Positions 59,445 through 64,000 of a stretch of 64,000 nt of DNA are shown here, piece by piece. Under the pieces are notes generated by a model. That model did not search any database, was not told where the DNA came from, and saw nothing but the letters and a program-made list of their open reading frames with translations. Each line of letters begins with the position of its first letter. Position 1 is the first letter of the stretch. The translations under genes were made by a program, and so were the position numbers. Source of the DNA: Methylotenera sp. (GTDB taxonomy: Bacteria; Pseudomonadota; Gammaproteobacteria; Burkholderiales; Methylophilaceae); the NCBI GenBank assembly GCA_013141075.1, contig JABFRQ010000001.1, positions 186,001 to 250,000 of the forward strand, read 5' to 3'.

Positions 59445-59490
59445 TGGAGGCGCGAACCAGAGTCGAACTGGTCTAAACGGCTTTGCAGGC
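59445..59490 (-). pseudogene. 3' fragment of tRNA-Cys (anticodon GCA), possible attachment site
   Basis: On the minus strand: CCTGCAAAGCCG (anticodon loop CTGCAAA and 3' anticodon stem), then GTTCGACTC in the T-arm, the 3' acceptor strand CGCGCC, and TCCA. This is the 3' half of a tRNA-Cys. The sequence before it (minus-strand upstream) does not pair: GAAGC instead of ACGGC, and no D-arm is seen. Integrases often recombine at the anticodon or T-arm of tRNA genes, so it may be an att site. The rest of the 293-bp gap holds no gene. Confidence 0.72.
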
Positions 59491-59545
59491 TTCTGACGTT
59501 GGCTTATCTAAATGGTTTGGGGCTTATGCCCGCTAACAAACCCAC

Positions 59546-60994
59546 TTAGATGAGAGTTAAGCCTGAATTATCCATACCGTTAATTAGACTGAGAAGCCGC
59601 TCAGCCTCGTAGTTGTCTCCACAAAACTGTAGTGGGCATAAAAAGTCTCGGTACCATTCACCGCTAAGCTTCAATCTACGTTGCTGCGTAGCATAATCAA
59701 CATGAATCAGCCCGAAGCGGCGGGTGTAGCCTTCAGCCCACTCAAAATTATCTAGCAAACTCCAAGCAAAATAGCCCTTAAGCGGCACACCGCTAGCCAT
59801 TGCTACTTTTAGTTCGGCCAAGTGACGTACTAAGTAGCTTCTGCGTTTTTGGTCAGCTATTTGGCCATCTTTAGTAACGACATCATCGTAAGTTGAGCCG
59901 TTTTCTGTAATATAAATTTCTGGGGGATTGTAGTCTTTTGTGATTCGAGTCAACAAGTCCGTCATACCTTCTGGTGAGACTTCCCAACCAAAGTCGGTTC
60001 GTTCTACGTGTTCAGCTTCAACCACCTTTGTTGATAAAGACCCTTCATTTGAGGCATTTGCAATAGTTTCAGGAAAGTAGTAATTAACCCCAAGAAAATC
60101 TGTTGCAGTTGCGATAATTGCCATATCGCCCGTTTTAACGATAGGCGTATTTTTACCAAAGAGCGGCAATATATCTTGAGGATACCCGTGCCCATAAAGT
60201 GGATCTAAAAACCAACGGTTTCGCAGCCCATCATGCCTGATGGTTGCGTCTATATCTGCTTGCTGATTTGATGCCGATTTTAACGGATGTAGACTTAGCG
60301 CAATACCAACTTTGGCGTTAGCTACGTTGCTCCGAATAGCTGAAATTGCCATGCCGTGAGAAAGCAAAACATGGTGGCACACTTGCAGTGCTGCGCCGAT
60401 ATTCTTTTCGCCAGGGGCATGAATCCCCTCATAATGCCCGAGAAATGCCGTACACCAAGGCTCGTTATGCGTAATCCAATGTTGCACTCTATCGCCTAGA
60501 TGATGGCTCACGGTATGTGCAAAATCAGCAAATGCCGTTGCTGTATCGCGATTTTTCCAGCCGCCTTGCTCTTGTAATGCTTGCGGTAAATCCCAGTGAT
60601 AAAGCGTAGGCCAAGGCTCGATTCCGCGCTCGAGCAAACCATCAACAAGCCGTGAATAAAAATCCAAGCCCTTGTTATTCGCCATGCCACGCCCATCAGG
60701 AAATATCCTAGACCAGGCAATTGAGAAACGGTATGAATTGAGGCCAAGCTCACGCGCTAAATCTAAATCTTGCGGCCAGCGATTATAATGGTCACAGGCT
60801 ATAGCACCACTGGAACCATCACGAATTGTGCCTGCCTGCTCGCAAAATTTGTCCCAAATTGTTGTGCCACGACCATCTACATTAGTGGAACCTTCTATCT
60901 GATAAGCAGACGTCGCACAACCCCAACGAAAATCGTTAACAAAGTCGCTACGTTCAACTTGTGGAAGCATGTCAGTATTATCTTTTATTATCAT
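59546..60994 (-). CDS. GH1 beta-glucosidase
   Basis: 482 residues, no signal peptide, so cytoplasmic. GH1 marks: FRWGCATSAYQIEGS, YRFSIAWSRIFPDG, acid/base Glu in THNEPWC, nucleophile Glu in YITENGS and FAWSLLDNFEWAEGY. It splits beta-glucosides such as cellobiose to glucose, which glk would phosphorylate. Start uncertain: Met1 or Met9; neither has a good ribosome site. An inverted repeat lies about 34 bp upstream. Confidence 0.95.
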   Translation of the reverse strand: MIIKDNTDMLPQVERSDFVNDFRWGCATSAYQIEGSTNVDGRGTTIWDKFCEQAGTIRDGSSGAIACDHYNRWPQDLDLARELGLNSYRFSIAWSRIFPDGRGMANNKGLDFYSRLVDGLLERGIEPWPTLYHWDLPQALQEQGGWKNRDTATAFADFAHTVSHHLGDRVQHWITHNEPWCTAFLGHYEGIHAPGEKNIGAALQVCHHVLLSHGMAISAIRSNVANAKVGIALSLHPLKSASNQQADIDATIRHDGLRNRWFLDPLYGHGYPQDILPLFGKNTPIVKTGDMAIIATATDFLGVNYYFPETIANASNEGSLSTKVVEAEHVERTDFGWEVSPEGMTDLLTRITKDYNPPEIYITENGSTYDDVVTKDGQIADQKRRSYLVRHLAELKVAMASGVPLKGYFAWSLLDNFEWAEGYTRRFGLIHVDYATQQRRLKLSGEWYRDFLCPLQFCGDNYEAERLLSLINGMDNSGLTLI

Positions 60995-61027
60995 CTCGGA
61001 CAGCTAAAGTGTTTGTATGCCCAACAA

Positions 61028-61047
61028 AATTGGAATCATTACCAATT
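61028..61047. promoter_or_regulatory. Inverted repeat upstream of the beta-glucosidase gene
   Basis: AATTGG-AATCATTA-CCAATT, a 6-bp perfect inverted repeat with an 8-bp centre, about 34 bp before the GH1 start. It has the size of a sugar repressor operator. Confidence 0.35.
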
Positions 61048-61115
61048 ATACCTAAAGTTTCTGAGCAAATGCCATGAGTTTTATAGCATGAGATTTATAT
61101 AAGATATTTAGATAA

Positions 61116-61631
61116 TTATGTTGCATTTTTTAACTCATACACCTGCAACTCCTGCAAACCAACATCTCGCCAATCCAGCATTTCAGTGCCGACCAAAACA
61201 AAAGCGTTTCTCTTGAGCACAATACCAGAAGCTGGATTGCTTGTAAGATGCTTGCCAATAAAAACATCAAATTCCGACAGCCATTCTTGGGTAACGGCCA
61301 ACCGTAATACTTCTGTAGCAACACCCTTTCCCCAATGTGAAGCACCTACCCAATAAGCAACATTACCAACCCTGTGCGCGATATCTTGCACTGAAACAAC
61401 CCCGATAAGCGTCTTATCATCAAGGCATTCTATAGCTAATACTCGGCGTTTACATGTCGCAGATTGCTGCTCTAATAAGGTGTGAAGCCAAGCCTGCGCT
61501 TGATGCAGGTTATACGGAAAAGGGATGGTCGCAGTGGTATGGGAAACGCGTCCATCAGCTAAAAGCTGATAGATCTCATCAGCATCGTTAACGTGAAATG
61601 TACGTAACCGTATATTCGGATGGGCATTCAT
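61116..61631 (-). CDS. GNAT-family N-acetyltransferase, RimJ/RimL-like
   Basis: 171 residues. RLRTFHVNDADEIYQLL start, YWVGASHWGKGVATEVLRL acetyl-CoA loop and NPASGIVLKRNAFVLVG end are typical of RimL-like acetyltransferases. Substrate cannot be told. It is 40 bp downstream of the GH2 gene and 121 bp upstream of the GH1 gene. Confidence 0.88.
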   Translation of the reverse strand: MNAHPNIRLRTFHVNDADEIYQLLADGRVSHTTATIPFPYNLHQAQAWLHTLLEQQSATCKRRVLAIECLDDKTLIGVVSVQDIAHRVGNVAYWVGASHWGKGVATEVLRLAVTQEWLSEFDVFIGKHLTSNPASGIVLKRNAFVLVGTEMLDWRDVGLQELQVYELKNAT

Positions 61632-61670
61632 TTTTCAGATAGGCTTTATAAGTAACATTGCGCTCACCTG

Positions 61671-63554
61671 CTAATCTTGAGGTTTAGATTCGCGCACTTT
61701 ATAAAATTTCGCCAACACGTTATAAGCTTGTTTCTTCTGTCCAATTTCGCTTAAAAGCCCTTTTCTATTCCACCCTTCTTGATAAATGGGGTGTTGACGG
61801 CGCGGTGAGCGGAAGTCTTTAAGAATCCATGGCGACAATCCGACCAAAAACGGTATTCTATCTGCCATTTCAAGGGTTTTTTGGTAATACAATGCTTGAT
61901 ATTCTTCACTAAATTTTGCATTTTTCGCATCGCCATGAACGCCATATTTTGCATCTGCACCAAACTCTGAAAATATCATAGGTTTATCGGCGCGCGACAC
62001 CCATTCTATTTGCGGCAAGGCGCTTAATTCGTCCTCTGAATACCAACCGTTATATGTATTTACCGCCAATAAATCCAGATCCGCTATGAGTGGGTCATCA
62101 ACCGTTATTGTGGCTTTGCCATTTTCATATTTACGGCTTGCCATAATTGCTGCACTTACAAGGCGGCTTGGGTCTAAACTGCGTGTTTGCGCTACCAACT
62201 TAAGCATAAATATATTACGAGATTCGGATATCGGGGTTTCGTTTCCCACGCTCCAGATAATAATACTTGCGCGGTTAAAATCACGGGCAATGGCTTCTTG
62301 CTGGGTTTGTTGGGCGATTTCCAAGCTGTGTGGTGAGTTAAAATCAACCGTCCAGTAAACAGGTATTTCACCCCAAACCAAAAGCCCCATTTCATCGGCA
62401 AGGCGCAACGTAGTTTCGCTATGGGTGTAATGTGACAAGCGCACAAAATTGCCATTTAGGCCGTTTTTAATATGTTTGAATAACTCACGCGCAGCAGCAC
62501 TTGTCATATTGCGGCTTGGGTTTGTGCCCAATTCTTCTTCATGCATTGAGATACCACGAAGATAAATAGGCTTGTCGTTCAATAACAATTGCGTTCCACG
62601 GGTGGTAATAGTGCGAAACCCCACCTTATCTTTAAGGCTGTCAGTATTGGTTACAAATTCAACTTGATAAAGTTTCGGGTGTTCAGGAGACCATTTCACA
62701 AGGCCGCGTGGGCGGGGAAATTCAAAGTTTGCGTACCCATCAGCATTGGTAACTGTACGGATTTTTTTATTTAACTCAGGGATTGAGACTTCTATATTTT
62801 GGTTAGACTTTTGCGCACCATTTAATTGCACTGAGCCACCCAGATTACCATTATCAAGTAATCGAATACGCGCGCTATTGATAAAGGTTTGTGCAGTATA
62901 AATCACGTTGATTGGCCGTGTGACGCCACAATATAAATCCCAATCAGTGACTTGTGGCGGCACAGATTGCGCATTATGTGCACAATCTACGCCAAGCGTA
63001 ATTTGATTATTACCAGCACGCAACTGCTCAGTAATTTCAAAGCTAAAAGCGGTAAACCCGCCCTCATGGCTGCCCACCAATGCGCCATTCACATAGGCTG
63101 AAACTTTGTAATTAGCTCCATCAAAATGCAAAAAAGCGCGTTCATTTTGTGTGGCAATATTGTCAAAGTGGCGACGATACCACATCAGCCCTTCGTAATA
63201 GCGCAATTCAGTTTGCGTAGCATTCCACGCGCCAGGCAGCTTAATTTGCGGCGCATGTTCCATATCTTGCTCAAAAAATGTCTTAGGGTTTGCCGCCAAT
63301 GCCGCATCAATATTAGTATCTGCAAATCGAAGTGCATTTGCAGAAGGCGCCCCACCGTGAAACCCCAACTGCCCCACACGATAAGGATCAACCGAGTAAC
63401 GCCATTCCCCTGAAAGATTCTGTGACTTACGAGAGGTAGAGTTGGTTAATTCAACAGTTGAATGAGATTGAGCCAACGCAACTTGACCGCAAAAAACAGA
63501 CAAAAAAGCTAGGGTACTCACAGCAATATTAAAAAAAATCATAACCCAACTCAA
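61671..63554 (-). CDS. Exported GH2 glycoside hydrolase (beta-galactosidase/glucuronidase type)
   Basis: 627 residues. Signal peptide about 1-28 (AFLSVFCGQVALAQS). Jelly-roll sugar-binding domain (about 45-215; YRRHFDNI, FDGANYKVSAYVNGALVGSH), Ig-like domain, and TIM barrel (about 315-600) with RLSHYTHSE, acid/base Glu in WSVGNETP and nucleophile Glu in MIFSEFGAD. Family GH2 acts on beta-galactosides, beta-glucuronides or beta-mannosides; the specificity is not clear. Its periplasmic product would feed the cytoplasmic GH1 enzyme and glk. Confidence 0.92.
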   Translation of the reverse strand: MSWVMIFFNIAVSTLAFLSVFCGQVALAQSHSTVELTNSTSRKSQNLSGEWRYSVDPYRVGQLGFHGGAPSANALRFADTNIDAALAANPKTFFEQDMEHAPQIKLPGAWNATQTELRYYEGLMWYRRHFDNIATQNERAFLHFDGANYKVSAYVNGALVGSHEGGFTAFSFEITEQLRAGNNQITLGVDCAHNAQSVPPQVTDWDLYCGVTRPINVIYTAQTFINSARIRLLDNGNLGGSVQLNGAQKSNQNIEVSIPELNKKIRTVTNADGYANFEFPRPRGLVKWSPEHPKLYQVEFVTNTDSLKDKVGFRTITTRGTQLLLNDKPIYLRGISMHEEELGTNPSRNMTSAAARELFKHIKNGLNGNFVRLSHYTHSETTLRLADEMGLLVWGEIPVYWTVDFNSPHSLEIAQQTQQEAIARDFNRASIIIWSVGNETPISESRNIFMLKLVAQTRSLDPSRLVSAAIMASRKYENGKATITVDDPLIADLDLLAVNTYNGWYSEDELSALPQIEWVSRADKPMIFSEFGADAKYGVHGDAKNAKFSEEYQALYYQKTLEMADRIPFLVGLSPWILKDFRSPRRQHPIYQEGWNRKGLLSEIGQKKQAYNVLAKFYKVRESKPQD

Positions 63555-63644
63555 ACGCCCCCATCAAGCAACACTAGCATTGTTCATCCACATCGTTAAT
63601 TGAAGTGGCTTATATACAGACACCCCCTCATACCTCTGCACCAC

Positions 63645-64000
63645 CTACTGAAACAAAATCTGTGCGTTAAAATCCTGATACACCGCTTTGCCTAGCTCTT
63701 GATAAAGTGGGTACTCATCAGGACCAATCACCGCCTTGCCCAAAGTATAAGTCATTGCTCGTTTGACAGTAATCGTGTTGCCTTTTTCGGTGTAAGTTGA
63801 TTGATAACGCCCAAGCGCATTTTCTTTGGTAACAGGCTTGGGTAACGAAATTATCTTAGTGCCTTCAGGCATGGTAAGTGTCGTGACTTCTTCTTCATAA
63901 CCGCCCCCTGCAGTCATCGGAAAGTTGCGTTTTGGCAGTGCAGCATCACGCAAAATTCTAGTAATCCCATTGATATTGCCTAAACCAACTGGTATACGCA
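63645..64000 (-). CDS. C-terminal end of a DUF3857/transglutaminase-like protein (cut by right edge)
   Basis: 118 codons are visible; the frame stays open to position 64000, so the true start lies outside. The visible part has RNFPMTAGGGYEEEVTTLTM, GTKIISLPKPV and a YTEKGNTITVKRAMTYTLG beta-rich stretch ending NAQILFQ. This resembles the C-terminal beta-domain of proteins with DUF3857 and a transglutaminase core. Identification is tentative. Confidence 0.55.
   Translation of the reverse strand, partial: RIPVGLGNINGITRILRDAALPKRNFPMTAGGGYEEEVTTLTMPEGTKIISLPKPVTKENALGRYQSTYTEKGNTITVKRAMTYTLGKAVIGPDEYPLYQELGKAVYQDFNAQILFQ

Noticed and set aside
59440-59545. Complete tRNA-Cys gene
   Set aside because: The 5' half is missing: no D-arm, and the anticodon stem does not pair on its 5' side.
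63645-64000. Candidate LapG gene for the adhesin locus
   Set aside because: Only a beta-rich C-terminal part is seen, far from the locus, and no catalytic Cys-His-Asp is visible.

Overview
The window reads as chromosome of a moderately AT-rich betaproteobacterium. Gene order (scpA-scpB-rluB; yciB-yciI-bolA-ppiC; yffB-like-dapE-prmB; sucC-sucD near nadE and a PII gene) and overall style fit Methylophilales (Methylotenera/Methylophilus-like) best. That placement is an inference from neighbourhoods, since no 16S rRNA or methanol dehydrogenase gene is present.

Layout. Positions 1-5929 (minus strand): an AddAB-like recombination and repair pair (helicase gene cut by the left edge) with a YjjJ/HipA-type kinase gene set between its two members. 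6121-28062 (plus): a complete Lap-like type I secretion and adhesin locus. It holds an ABC exporter, an HlyD-family adaptor, a LuxR-type regulator with a degenerate receiver, a 4194-residue RTX adhesin with a LapA-type retention module, a second 890-residue RTX/vWA protein with a histidine-rich head, and a TolC-family pore fused to an OmpA peptidoglycan-binding domain. A (TA)13 tract lies just before the ribosome binding site of the pore gene. 28231-28317: tRNA-Leu(TAA). 28608-39669 (plus): kup, an M48 lipoprotein, dapD, an EAL protein, a YffB/ArsC-like protein, dapE, prmB, a second methyltransferase, a DUF898 membrane protein and an M48 peptidase. 39806-46244 (minus): rluB, scpB, scpA, a small lipoprotein, trpS, an AT-rich orphan, a YciO-like protein and a PHP phosphoesterase. 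46440-50546 (plus): yciB, yciI, bolA, a parvulin, then feoA-feoB behind a Fur-like box. 50640-58187: DUF486, PII, nadE, ankyrin repeat protein, sucD, sucC (minus), serB (plus), a nucleotidyltransferase (minus). 58284-64000 (minus): glucokinase, a 3' fragment of tRNA-Cys, a GH1 beta-glucosidase, a GNAT acetyltransferase, an exported GH2 glycosidase, and the end of a protein cut by the right edge.

Working together. The exporter, adaptor and TolC-OmpA pore form one envelope-spanning channel. Both RTX proteins end in nearly the same C-terminal signal and are its probable cargo. The large one should stay plugged in the pore by its retention module; the small one lacks that module and should be released. 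The retention module shows no di-alanine LapG cleavage site and no lapD/lapG gene is in the window, so adhesin release may be controlled differently here. The sugar genes at the right end form a small glycoside-use cassette. The tRNA-Cys fragment suggests the part to its right belongs to an integrated island.

Candidates for something undescribed: the modified Lap locus (pore fusion, TA tract, His-rich second cargo, missing LapG site), the kinase coupled to AddAB, and the tRNA-Cys-marked island edge.
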